64,000 nucleotides of DNA from Bradyrhizobium sp. ISRA464 (GTDB lineage: Bacteria > Pseudomonadota > Alphaproteobacteria > Rhizobiales > Xanthobacteraceae). The position numbers and the translations under genes were made by a program. A model generated the notes under the pieces. The model saw only the letters and a program-made list of their open reading frames with translations, ran no database searches and was not told where the DNA came from. The stretch lies in contig NZ_CP094526.1 in assembly GCF_029910095.1 (NCBI RefSeq), positions 3,162,001 through 3,226,000 of the forward strand, in the 5' to 3' direction. Shown here in pieces: positions 16,405 to 25,472 of this stretch (positions within the stretch are counted from its first letter, which is position 1; each line of letters begins with the position of its first letter).

Positions 16405-17208
16405 ATGTTGTTTGCCATTGGCGCTGCGTCGTCCGCCATCGATCTCTTGAGCTCCTTGATATCGTCGAAGTCGCCCCAGGCGACGGCGCAGACGCAGACG
16501 GCTGGGTCCAACCAAGGCACCGGCCTGTTCGACCCGTCGACGGCCACGTCGATCTCGACCAGCAGCAATGCGAGCGTCGGATCGGGCAGCGGCACCGCGC
16601 AGATCTCGCCGCAGACGATGAGCGCGCTGCTCGCCGCGCAGAGTCAGTCGCAGACCACAGGCACGAGCAGCGCGAGTTCGACCAGCCGGTCGGACGCGCT
16701 GAAGGACCTGTTCTCCCAGATCGACACCAACGGCGACGGCCAGATCACCAAGTCCGAATTCGAGAGCGCGCTCGGCGCCGGCGGCACAAACGTCGCGCAG
16801 GCCAACGATGTGTTCTCCAAGCTCGATACCAATGGCGACGGCACCGTCAGCCTCAACGAGATGGCGCAGGCGCTGCAGGGCCACAAGGGTGGCCACCATC
16901 ACCATCACATGGCCGGCGGCTCGACCGATGGCGCCGGCTCCAGCAGCGGCGCCGGCGGTTCGGGCTCCGATCCGCTGACACAGTCGCTTGATGGCGCCAC
17001 CACCACCTCGGTGACCAACAGCGACGGGTCGACCACGACCACCACGACCTACGCCGACGGCTCGAAGGTGACGCTGACGATGCCGGCCTCGTCGTCGTCC
17101 GCCTCCAGCAACGCGACCTCGTCCTACAATTTCATCGAGCAGCTGATCCAGCGCCAGTCGCAGGCGATCACCGCGCAGGCGTCGCCGTCGGTTTCGGTCA
17201 GCGCCTAG
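16405..17208 (+). CDS. EF-hand protein with His5 run and Ser/Gly/Thr-rich tail
   Basis: The 267-residue protein carries a pair of canonical calcium-binding loops, DTNGDGQITKSE at 107-118 and DTNGDGTVSLNE at 141-152, with acidic residues at the expected positions. The pair is followed by KGGHHHHHMAGG (five His at 164-168), a possible transition-metal site. The flanks (30-95 and 170-267) are low complexity, rich in Ser, Thr, Gly and Gln. The N-terminus is hydrophobic only briefly (MLFAIGAASSAIDLLSSLI), not a clear signal peptide. GGAG sits 7 bases before ATG 16405; the frame upstream of that is not supported. It shares its stop with the convergent peptidase gene (CTAG). Confidence 0.85.
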   Translation: MLFAIGAASSAIDLLSSLISSKSPQATAQTQTAGSNQGTGLFDPSTATSISTSSNASVGSGSGTAQISPQTMSALLAAQSQSQTTGTSSASSTSRSDALKDLFSQIDTNGDGQITKSEFESALGAGGTNVAQANDVFSKLDTNGDGTVSLNEMAQALQGHKGGHHHHHMAGGSTDGAGSSSGAGGSGSDPLTQSLDGATTTSVTNSDGSTTTTTTYADGSKVTLTMPASSSSASSNATSSYNFIEQLIQRQSQAITAQASPSVSVSA

Positions 17209-18200
17209 CCGAACCGGCCCTGCCAGCTCGGCAGGGCGCCGCGGAAGGGCAGCGCGGTCGCTGAATAGACGCCGCGTGCGATCGCCCGCGCCACCGTGTT
17301 GGCGGCCACCGCGCCGAGACTGGTCAGGCCGAACAGCGGGTCGATCGGCTTTGCGCCGGTGGCTGCGGCAAACACCACATCGCCGTCGAGCGGCGCATGC
17401 ACCGGATAGATCGCCCGCGCCATGCCGGTCTGCGCGATCATCGCAAGCCGCTTGGCCTGCGGCTTGGTCAATTGCGCGTCGGTCACGACCACAACGAGCG
17501 TGGTGTTCTCCGCGGCGGTCGCGTCCACACCGCCCTTCAGCCGCACCTTCAGCATGTCCGGCGTGAACGACGGCGGCAGGCCGCGGCCGCCGAACTCGCC
17601 GTCGACCTCGAACGGTGCGGCCCAGAACCAGGGGCCGGTGCCGATGGTCACGCTGCCGACGGCATTGACCACCGCGAGCGCTGCGACCGTCACGCCGTCG
17701 TCGGTCCTGGCCGACGCCGAGCCGAGGCCGCCCTTCAGGCCGGCCGTGGTCGCGCCCATGCCGGCGCCGACGCTGCCGAGCCGGAAGTCGCTCGTTGCCG
17801 CGCTCACCGCCGCGTAGCCGAGATCGCGATAGGGCGGAAAGCGTCCCCACGCCTTGTTGCCGCCGTTGAGCAGATCGAAGCAGACCGCGCCCGGCACGAT
17901 CGGGATCACCGCGTCGCGAATGCGGAAGCCGCGGCCGCGCTCGGCAAGCCACGCCTGGACGCCGCCGGCGGCATCGAGCCCGAGCGCGGAGCCGCCGGAC
18001 AGCGTGATTGCATCGATCGCCTCGACGACGTTCTGCGGCGCAAGCAGGGCATCCTCGCGGGTGCCGGGACCGCCGCCGCGGACATCGATCGAGGCCACCG
18101 CCGGCTTGTCGAAGATGATGGCGGTGACGCCCGAGGCGATCGCGGCGTCGTCGGCGTGGCCGACGCTGACGCCGATAATGTCGGTGAGAAGGTTTTTCAC
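17205..18200 (-). CDS. P1 family peptidase (DmpA/L-aminopeptidase type)
   Basis: A 331-residue N-terminal-nucleophile hydrolase that in characterised relatives self-cleaves into two chains. Visible features are GVSVGHADD at the N-terminus, DVRGGGPGTRE at 39-50, TLSGGSALGLDAAGGVQAWL at 66-85, GMGATTAGLKGGLGSAS, and the presumed processing site AAENTTLVVVVTDA around 229-242, where a Thr (233 or 234) replaces the Ser nucleophile of DmpA. I choose GTG 18200, giving MKNLLTDIIGVSVGH, because the family starts there; an ATG 37 codons upstream is possible. The peptide substrate is unknown. Confidence 0.88.
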   Translation of the reverse strand: MKNLLTDIIGVSVGHADDAAIASGVTAIIFDKPAVASIDVRGGGPGTREDALLAPQNVVEAIDAITLSGGSALGLDAAGGVQAWLAERGRGFRIRDAVIPIVPGAVCFDLLNGGNKAWGRFPPYRDLGYAAVSAATSDFRLGSVGAGMGATTAGLKGGLGSASARTDDGVTVAALAVVNAVGSVTIGTGPWFWAAPFEVDGEFGGRGLPPSFTPDMLKVRLKGGVDATAAENTTLVVVVTDAQLTKPQAKRLAMIAQTGMARAIYPVHAPLDGDVVFAAATGAKPIDPLFGLTSLGAVAANTVARAIARGVYSATALPFRGALPSWQGRFG

Positions 18201-18308
18201 GATGCGATCCGTTCGTGCCTGCTGCCCTGGATCGGATATAGCAGCCGCGCCGGCTGCATCAACCGCAATGCGCGCGGGCACGCGCGGCAGGTATTGCCGA
18301 ACGCTCAA

Positions 18309-18340
18309 CAAAAAACGCCCCGGCTTGCCGGGGCGTTTTG
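18309..18340 (-). terminator. Rho-independent terminator of the liv operon
   Basis: The stem ACGCCCCGGC / GCCGGGGCGT with a 2-base loop is followed on the minus strand by TTTTTTG. It lies 31 bases past the livK stop. On the plus strand it is also followed by TTTTG, so it may act both ways. Confidence 0.9.
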
Positions 18341-18370
18341 CGCTGTCGTCCGATTGCGATCAGAACGATC

Positions 18371-19489
18371 TCAGGAACCCTTCGGGTTGATCTCGGCGTA
18401 GTTGCCCTTGGCGTCCCACTTGTAGACGACGTAGTCGATCGCCTTGATGTCGCCCTTGGCGTCGAAGCCCATCTTGCCGAGCACGGTATCCCAGTCGCCG
18501 GCCTTGATCGTGGCCATCACCTTCTTGGGGTCGGTGGTGCCGGCCTTGGCGACGGCCTGCGTCCAGACCTGCATCGCGGCGTAGGTGTAGAGCGTGTAGC
18601 CTTCGGGATCGATATTCTTGCTCTTGAACTTCTCGACGATCGCCTTCGCGGTCGGCTTGTTGCGCGGATCGGGGCCGAAGGTGAACAGGGTGCCTTCCGC
18701 GGCCGGGCCGGTGATCGAGGCGAACTCCTTGTCGTTCAGCGCGTCGCCGGCCATCAGCACGGTCCGCAGGCCCTGGTCGCGCATCTGGCGCAGGATCAGG
18801 CCGGCTTCCTGATGGTAGCCGCCGACATAGACCAGGTCGATGTTCTCGCGCTTCAGGCGGGAGACGATCGAGTTGAAGTCCTTGTCGCCCTTGTTGTAGG
18901 ACTCGAACATCTTCTCCTTGAAGCCGGCCTTGTTCAGCGCCTTCTTGGTCTCGTCGGCGAGGCCTTTGCCGTAGGTGGTCTTGTCGTTCAGGATCGCGAC
19001 GTTCTTGCCCTTGAAGTTCTTGATGATGTAGTCGGCGGCGACCAGGCCCTGCTGGTCGTCGCGGCCGCAGACGCGTGCCACGTTCCAGAGCTTGCGCTCG
19101 GTGAACAGCGGGTTGGTCGAGGCCGGCGTGATCTGCAGAACGTTGCCGTCGGCATAGGCTTCCGACGCCGGGATCGAGGACGACGAGCAGAAGTGACCGG
19201 CCACGAACGGAATCTTCGAGCTGCCGATCTTCTCCGCCACCGAGCGGGCCTGTTTGGGATCGCAGGCGTCGTCGTCGGTCTCAAGCGCGAGCTTCTTGCC
19301 GAGCACGCCGCCGGCCGCGTTGATATCGGCGATCGCCATCTCGGCGCCGTTCTTCATCTGTCGGCCGAACGCGGATTCGGAGCCCGTCATCGGGCCTGCC
19401 ACTGCGACGGTGATGTCCTGCGCGAACGCGCTCGCCGACAATGCGAACGAAGCGCCCAAAGCCAGGCCGATGAGCTTCAATGATTTCAT
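18371..19489 (-). CDS. livK: Branched-chain amino acid ABC transporter, substrate-binding protein
   Basis: A 372-residue periplasmic type I binding protein. The signal peptide is MKSLKLIGLALGASFALSAS with cleavage after AFA (residue 23), followed by QDITVAVAGPMTGSESAFG, the standard opening of LivJ/LivK proteins. DACDPKQARSVAEKI, FVAGHFCSSSSIPASE and ITPASTNPLFTER are the ligand-pocket segments. GAGGA precedes ATG 19489, and the frame continuing upstream is not used. It is the last gene of the liv cluster, 161 bp after livF, and ends at a strong terminator. Substrate could be leucine, isoleucine, valine or another compound such as a short amide. Confidence 0.93.
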   Translation of the reverse strand: MKSLKLIGLALGASFALSASAFAQDITVAVAGPMTGSESAFGRQMKNGAEMAIADINAAGGVLGKKLALETDDDACDPKQARSVAEKIGSSKIPFVAGHFCSSSSIPASEAYADGNVLQITPASTNPLFTERKLWNVARVCGRDDQQGLVAADYIIKNFKGKNVAILNDKTTYGKGLADETKKALNKAGFKEKMFESYNKGDKDFNSIVSRLKRENIDLVYVGGYHQEAGLILRQMRDQGLRTVLMAGDALNDKEFASITGPAAEGTLFTFGPDPRNKPTAKAIVEKFKSKNIDPEGYTLYTYAAMQVWTQAVAKAGTTDPKKVMATIKAGDWDTVLGKMGFDAKGDIKAIDYVVYKWDAKGNYAEINPKGS

Positions 19490-19650
19490 GACAAGTCCTC
19501 GTGGTCGTTGCCTCTTGGGAAGAACCCGGCAGGCGGGTTCAATAACCGGCGCCATTGTCGGCTGATTTCCCGGCGAAGTCACCGGCAATTTTCAGGCAAA
19601 TCGACGCTTCGCGCGCAGCATCCTGATGCAGGGGGCGTCGCAGCGCGAGG

Positions 19651-20391
19651 TTAGCCGCGGCGGCCGCCTTCCAGATAGGCGGCGCGGATTTCCGGGCGCT
19701 GCAGTAATTCGTTGCCGGTTCCGGCCAGCGTGATCAGGCCGTTGACCATGACATAGCCGCGATGGGCGAGCTTCAGCGCGTGGTTGGCGTTCTGCTCGAC
19801 GATCAGCACAGTGAGGCCATCCTGCCGGTTCAGCGTGCGGATGGCCTCGAAGATCTGCCGCGCGATCAGCGGCGCGAGGCCGAGCGAGGGCTCATCCAGC
19901 ATCAACAGGCGCGGCCGGCTCATCAGGGCGCGGCCGATCGCGAGCATCTGCTGCTCACCGCCCGACAGCGTGCCGCCGCGCTGGGCGATGCGTTCCTTCA
20001 GGCGCGGGAACAATGCGAAGACGCGCTCGAGCGCGACGGCGCGTTCGGCCTCGCTGCTGTCGGTTGCATCGGCGCCCATCTGCAGGTTTTCCGCCACGCT
20101 CATGCGCGGAAAGATCCGCCGTCCTTCCGGTGACTGCGCAATCCGCAGCCGGGCGATCTCGTGGGTCGGCACGCCGGTGATGTCGTGGCCGTCGAACTCG
20201 ATCCGGCCGGCGCGGGCGCGCGGCTTGCCGAAGATCGTCATCATCAGCGTCGACTTGCCGGCACCGTTGGCCCCGATCAATGCCACGATCTCGCCGGGAT
20301 TGATCTCGATGTCGACGCCCTTCAGCGCCTCGATCTTGCCGTAGGCGGCGCGGAGGCCGCGGACCGCGAGGAGGGGTGTGGTCGAGCTCAT
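19651..20391 (-). CDS. livF: Branched-chain amino acid ABC transporter ATPase LivF
   Basis: A 246-residue cytoplasmic ATPase of the HAAT importer. Walker A is GANGAGKST at about 37-45, the Q-loop is IAQSPEGRRIFPRM, the ABC signature LSGGEQQML, Walker B LLMLDEPSLGLAP, and the switch His lies in VEQNANHAL. EGRRIFPRMSVAENL and SLGLAP are typical of LivF rather than LivG. ATG 20391 (MSSTTPLLAVRGL) is preferred over an ATG five codons upstream. A family G repeat lies between it and livG. Confidence 0.94.
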   Translation of the reverse strand: MSSTTPLLAVRGLRAAYGKIEALKGVDIEINPGEIVALIGANGAGKSTLMMTIFGKPRARAGRIEFDGHDITGVPTHEIARLRIAQSPEGRRIFPRMSVAENLQMGADATDSSEAERAVALERVFALFPRLKERIAQRGGTLSGGEQQMLAIGRALMSRPRLLMLDEPSLGLAPLIARQIFEAIRTLNRQDGLTVLIVEQNANHALKLAHRGYVMVNGLITLAGTGNELLQRPEIRAAYLEGGRRG

Positions 20392-20409
20392 CGAACCACC
20401 TGGCAACGG

Positions 20410-20499
20410 TCATGGCCGGGCTTGTCCCGGCCATCCACGTCTTTCTCGCCACGTGATCGGAAACGCGTGGATGCCCGGGACAAGCCCGGCCATGACGAT
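20410..20499. repeat. Palindromic intergenic repeat, family G
   Basis: TCATGGCCGGGCTTGTCCCG at the left and CGGGACAAGCCCGGCCATGA at the right are perfect complements, with a second inner pair (CCACG / CGTGG) between. It sits inside the liv operon between livG and livF, so it must be transcribed with it and may stabilise or attenuate the mRNA. Confidence 0.85.
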
Positions 20500-20560
20500 G
20501 ATGGAGAACGGACGAGCATGAGTCCCTTGCAGGGGGAGGTGGGGAGTTTGTCAGCGGCGC

Positions 20561-21390
<830 letters not shown>

Positions 21391-21394
<4 letters not shown>

Positions 21395-22713
21395 CCGTGG
21401 CCCTCCTTGACGAGGTCGGACGAGATCGCCTGCTGCCGCTCGAGGAACACGGTCGGCGCACGATGGCCGATCAGCCCGCGCGGCCGCCAGATCATCAGCA
21501 GCACCATGGCCATGCCGAACACCAGCATGCGGTATTGGTCGAGGCCGCGGAACAGCTCGAAGCCGCCGATCATGGCAAGCGCGGCCAGCGCGACGCCGAG
21601 CTGCGAACCCATGCCGCCGAGCACGACGATTGCCAGCACCAGCGCCGATTCCTGGAAGGTGAAGGATTCCGGGCTGATGAAGCCCTGACGGGTGGCGAAG
21701 AACGCGCCGGCAAGGCCGCCGAACATCGCGCCGGTCGCGAACGCCGTCAGCTTGGTCGTGGTGGTGTTAATGCCGAGCGCGCGGCAGGCGACCTCATCCT
21801 CGCGCAGCGCCTCCCAGGCGCGGCCGATCGGCAGCCGCCGCAGCCGGATCGTCACCCAGTTGGTGATCAGCGCCATCGCCAGGATCAGGTAGAACAGGAA
21901 GACTAGGCGGTGGGTCGGCGAGAACTCGATGCCGAGCTTGGCGGCGAGCCCGTCATCGCTGTTGTCGAGCGGGATACCGAACACGGTCGGGCGCGGAATC
22001 CCCGATACGCCGTTCGGGCCGCCGGTCAGGTCCTGCCAGTTGATGATGACCAGGCGAATGATCTCGCCGAAGGCGAGCGTGACGATGGCGAGATAGTCGC
22101 CGCGCAGCCGCAGCACGGGGAAGCCGAGCATCACGCCCCAGCACGCCGCCAGGATGCCGGCGAGCGGCAGGCAGACCCAGAACGAAAGGTCGAAATTGGT
22201 GGCGAGCAGCGCGTAGGAATAGGCGCCGACCGCATAGAAGGCGACATAGCCGAGATCGAGCAGGCCGGCGAGGCCGACCACGACGTTCAGCCCCCAGCCC
22301 AGCATCACATAGGTCAGGACCAGGATGGCGAGGTCGAGAATGTAGCGCTGGTTGTAGAAGATCACCGGGACGAACAAGGTGAAGGCCAGCAGCGCCGGCG
22401 CGAGCCAGCGCCCCACGAAGGACGTCGCGGCTTGCAGCGGCTTCGGGATGACCCGATCGGTGTCGACCGGTCCCCACCATTGCCGCAGCAGTTCGATGAT
22501 GATGCTGCCGCCGAACACGGTCGCGACGATGGCGGCGAGATCGCCGAACCGCGTCCAGTAGATCAGACTGCCTTCTGGGCCGGCTTCGGTGCGCGCGCCG
22601 ATCATTAGCGAGAACAGGACCAGCGCGGCAGCAGCGCTGACCAGGGCTTTCTTGAGGATGAAGGCGCCGCCCGAAGGCTGCGAGGCGTGGGGGCGGGCTG
22701 ATGTCGCGCTCAC
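21391..22713 (-). CDS. livM: Branched-chain amino acid ABC transporter permease LivM
   Basis: A 440-residue inner-membrane permease with about ten spans. The core (about 110-430) has ILVLTYVMLGWGLNVVVGLAGLLDLGYVAFYAVGAY and the cytoplasmic coupling segment LRRLPIGRAWEALREDEVACRALGIN, both diagnostic of LivM. The N-terminal 100 residues add two extra hydrophobic segments (about 20-41 and 58-75) and a loop not found in the shortest LivM proteins. It is 14 bp downstream of livH and overlaps livG by 4 bases. Confidence 0.94.
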
Positions 22714-22727
22714 GTAGTGCCGCCTCG

Positions 22728-23645
22728 TCAGACTTTTTCGATTTCGGGACGGCCGAGTAGACCGGTCGGCATGAAGATCAACACCACGATCAGGATCGAG
22801 AATGCGGCGACGTCCTTGTACTCGACCGAGAAATAGGCCGACCAGAACGTCTCGATCAGGCCGATCGCGAGCCCGCCGAGCATCGCGCCGGGCAACGAAC
22901 CGATGCCGCCGAGCACGGCAGCGGTGAACGCCTTGATGCCGGCGACGAAGCCCATGAAGAAATCGACCAGGCCATAATAGAGCAGGTACATCATGCCGGC
23001 GACGGCGGCGAGCGCGGCGCCGATCACGAAGGTCATCGAGATGGTGCGGTCGACGTCGACGCCGAGCAGCGCAGCCATCGTCTGGTCCTGCTCGCAGGCG
23101 CGCATGTCGCGGCCGAGCCGCGTGCGCGAGACCAGCCAGGTGAACAGCGCAAGCACCACGATGGTGGCGAGCACCACCAGGATCTGGATGTTGGAGAGCT
23201 GCACCGCGAAGCCCTCTGCGCCTTCATGCAGCGTGTAGCCGCCGGTGATGATCGGCGGCACCGGCTTCACCCGCGCGCCCTGCGACACCTGCGAGAAGTT
23301 GGTCAGCACGAACGACATGCCGATCGCCGAGAGCATCGGCGCGAGGCGGAACGAATGCCGCAGCGGCCGGTAGGCGATCCGCTCGATGGTCCAGCCATAA
23401 AGCGCGGTGATCGCCATCGAGACCAGCAGCACGATCAGGAGGATCACCGGGATCGCGGTGAGGCCGAGCGAGACCAGGACCAGGAACGAGATCAGGGCGA
23501 TGAAGCCGCCGATCATGAAGATGTCGCCATGGGCGAAGTTGATCATGCCGACGATGCCATAGACCATCGTGTAGCCGATGGCGATCAGGCCGTAGATCGA
23601 GCCGAGCACGAGGCCGTTGATCAGTTGCTGGGCGAAATAATCCAT
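22728..23645 (-). CDS. livH: Branched-chain amino acid ABC transporter permease LivH
   Basis: A 305-residue permease, first gene of the liv operon. It begins MDYFAQQLINGLVLGSIYGL and continues AIGYTMVYGIVGMINFAHGD, the hallmark of LivH, and has TRLGRDMRACEQDQTMAALLGVDVDR as its ATPase-coupling loop. About eight membrane spans are visible. A family B repeat lies just upstream, where the operon promoter should be. Confidence 0.95.
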   Translation of the reverse strand: MDYFAQQLINGLVLGSIYGLIAIGYTMVYGIVGMINFAHGDIFMIGGFIALISFLVLVSLGLTAIPVILLIVLLVSMAITALYGWTIERIAYRPLRHSFRLAPMLSAIGMSFVLTNFSQVSQGARVKPVPPIITGGYTLHEGAEGFAVQLSNIQILVVLATIVVLALFTWLVSRTRLGRDMRACEQDQTMAALLGVDVDRTISMTFVIGAALAAVAGMMYLLYYGLVDFFMGFVAGIKAFTAAVLGGIGSLPGAMLGGLAIGLIETFWSAYFSVEYKDVAAFSILIVVLIFMPTGLLGRPEIEKV

Positions 23646-23655
23646 GCGCTGCCGC

Positions 23656-23750
23656 TAGAGCCCGTTCGATTGAGAACCAAGCAGGCCCTCGTTTTGGGTT
23701 GAACGCGTTTTCTTCACGCGAACCGGTCTCCACTTCGCTTGAAAACGCTA
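23656..23750. repeat. Intergenic repeat, family B copy 2 (reverse orientation)
   Basis: Read on the minus strand it gives the same core as copy 1: AGCGTTTTCAAGCGAAGTGG, then CGAACCGG-like and GAAAACGCGTTC segments and TTGGTTCTCAATCGAAC. It lies upstream of livH. The rest of the gap up to 24014 shows only a possible promoter for the small Gln-rich gene. Confidence 0.75.
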
Positions 23751-24014
23751 CGTCGAGAGTGACGCGGCGAGGGCCCCGGCAGCCTGAGGCGACGCGTCGT
23801 GTCATTTTCTAACAGCGGAACCACGGGGGCGGCAACAGCGCCGGCTGCCGCGGAAGGGGCTTGTACATAACTACTTTGGAGGGTGCGGTTCCGCCGTCAC
23901 AGGTCAGACACGGCTTTGCCTTGCAATGATCACGCCGGAACTGTTGTTCCCGCGCAACTCCGGATCAGGCCGATGCGTTGCTTCTATGCTTCACGAAGCA
24001 AGGGAGATACCCGC

Positions 24015-24182
24015 ATGGGCGGCCAGAACCAGAACCCGGGCCAGCAAGATCAAAAGCCGGGCCAGCAGAGCCAGACCCCGGGTCAGAAGCCCGGACAGCA
24101 GCAGGGCGGCGGCGCCAAGCCCGGCCAGCAGCAGCAGGATCCAGGCCGTCAGGGCCAGAACCCCGGCCAGCAGGGGCGCTAG
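24015..24182 (+). CDS. Small Gly/Gln/Pro-repeat protein
   Basis: A 55-residue protein made almost wholly of a PGQQ-like repeat, e.g. NQNPGQQDQKPGQQSQTPGQ, with Gln, Gly and Pro forming most of the residues. No hydrophobic stretch, no cysteine and no signal peptide. AAGGGAGA lies 8 bases before the ATG, and a terminator follows 34 bases after the stop, which together argue that it is a real gene. Expected to be disordered and cytoplasmic. I have seen similar short proteins in Bradyrhizobium-like genomes but know no function. Confidence 0.7.
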   Translation: MGGQNQNPGQQDQKPGQQSQTPGQKPGQQQGGGAKPGQQQQDPGRQGQNPGQQGR

Positions 24183-24215
24183 TTCGGGAAAACCTGAGAG
24201 CAGCAATGACCGAAG

Positions 24216-24245
24216 GGCCTCGCCGTAAGGCGGGGCCTTTCATCT
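24216..24245 (+). terminator. Terminator after the Gln-rich small gene
   Basis: The stem GGCCTCGCC / GGCGGGGCC with loop GTAA is followed by TTTCATCTTT. One G-T style mismatch in the stem. Confidence 0.75.
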
Positions 24246-24409
24246 TTGCCCTTTTGCCCCGTTTTGGCACGGGTACGGACCGTCCCCGACAATCCCCAGA
24301 CGAGTTAAGGTAAACAAAGGGTTTAAATTGCCGCTGGCTGTCTAACGGCGTTACGTCGCAAGCCGGATCGCCGCCCGCAACCAGGGGCCGCGCAAGCGTG
24401 AGAAGCGAC

Positions 24410-24934
24410 ATGTCCAGCAATTGGCGGATCAGTTCATGCAACGGCGCGCTGCTCGCGGCTTATTTCATTCCAGTGTGGACGCTCATCGCCTTCAACATCA
24501 TGGTGTCGCCGATCCACGGGCTCTATGAGCGGCCGAGCGTATCGATCGCGCTGTACGCCAGCGATCATCTGCAGCTCGCCAAGATGGCGACCGTGCGGCT
24601 CGCCTGGCTGCTGGCGCTGGCGCGGATCACTGTGGTGGCGTTCTTCGCGGTCTTCCTTGTGATGCTCACCCGTCCGTCGCTGCGCAAGACCGGCGGCTGC
24701 GACGAAGCGCTCGCCGTCGCGCTCTGCCTCGGCAGCGTGCTCAGCTTCACCAGCATGCTGCTGGCCTCGAAGGCCGGCGAGCTGGAAGCGCTGCGCATGC
24801 ATGCGGCCGAGCTTCTGATGCTGCTCGGCACCGCGATCGTGATGCTGGTCGAGAAGCCGGTGACGCCGGCCGTCGAAGCAGGCGCGGCCAAAGCAGCCGC
24901 ACCGTCCGGCGAGCTATCCCTTCAGCAGCCCTAA
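24410..24934 (+). CDS. Unknown four-span membrane protein
   Basis: A 174-residue protein with hydrophobic segments at about 12-34, 62-85, 101-120 and 128-146, and a hydrophilic tail rich in Ala (EAGAAKAAAPSGELSLQQP). I do not recognise a family. The start may be ATG 24410 (MSSNWRISSCNG) or GTG 24398; I favour the ATG because GAGAAG lies just before it. The 3' end overlaps the convergent pcaC gene by 21 bases. Confidence 0.7.
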   Translation: MSSNWRISSCNGALLAAYFIPVWTLIAFNIMVSPIHGLYERPSVSIALYASDHLQLAKMATVRLAWLLALARITVVAFFAVFLVMLTRPSLRKTGGCDEALAVALCLGSVLSFTSMLLASKAGELEALRMHAAELLMLLGTAIVMLVEKPVTPAVEAGAAKAAAPSGELSLQQP

Positions 24935-25306
24935 TTCGGCGATGATCGCATTGGCTTCCTTGACGGCGTGGTTGGCCGCCGGGACGCCGCAGTAGATCGC
25001 CTGTTGCAGCAGGATTTCCTTGATGTCGTCGGGCGTGAAGCCGCCCTCGGCGAGCGCCGCCCGCACATGCAGGCGGAATTCCTCCCACTGGCCGAGCGCG
25101 ACCATGGTGCCGATGACGAGCACGCGCCGCGTGCGATGATCGAAATGCGGCCGCGTCCAGATGTCGCCCCACGCATAGCGGGTGATCAGGTCCTGGAAGT
25201 CGGTGTTGAACGCGTTGCGGCTCTTGATCGACTTGTCGACCCATTCGTTGCCCAGCACCTTGCGTCGCTGCGTCATGCCCGCATCGCGGCGTTGGTTGTC
25301 GTCCAT
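24914..25306 (-). CDS. pcaC: 4-carboxymuconolactone decarboxylase
   Basis: Converts 4-carboxymuconolactone to 3-oxoadipate enol-lactone in the protocatechuate branch of the beta-ketoadipate pathway. The 130-residue protein has RRKVLGNEWVDKS at the N-terminus, WGDIWTRPHFDHRTRRVLVIG, EFRLHVRAALAEGGFTPDDI and LLQQAIYCGVPAANHA, the AhpD-like PcaC pattern. GGAG precedes the ATG. It is the last gene of pcaB-pcaD-pcaC, separated from pcaD by a repeat. Confidence 0.93.
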   Translation of the reverse strand: MDDNQRRDAGMTQRRKVLGNEWVDKSIKSRNAFNTDFQDLITRYAWGDIWTRPHFDHRTRRVLVIGTMVALGQWEEFRLHVRAALAEGGFTPDDIKEILLQQAIYCGVPAANHAVKEANAIIAELGLLKG

Positions 25307-25330
25307 GGCTGTCTCCTCTCCGTCGGTCCT

Positions 25331-25460
25331 TCACCTCTCCCCGTGGGAGAGGTCGGCGCGAAGCGCCGGGTGAGGGGCTCAGGTGTTACGAGCGAGCGTA
25401 ACCCTCACCCGGATCGCATCTTGCGATGCGATCCGACCTCTCCCGAAGGGAGAGGTGTTC
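25331..25460. repeat. Intergenic repeat, family F copy 2
   Basis: CACCTCTCCCCGTGGGAGAGG begins and CCTCTCCCGAAGGGAGAGGTG ends the unit, with inner pairs CGCGAAGCGCCGGGTGAGG / CCTCACCCGG and CGGATCGCATC / GATGCGATCCG. It lies between pcaD and pcaC on their common transcript. Confidence 0.8.
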
Positions 25461-25472
25461 GAATGCACGGCG

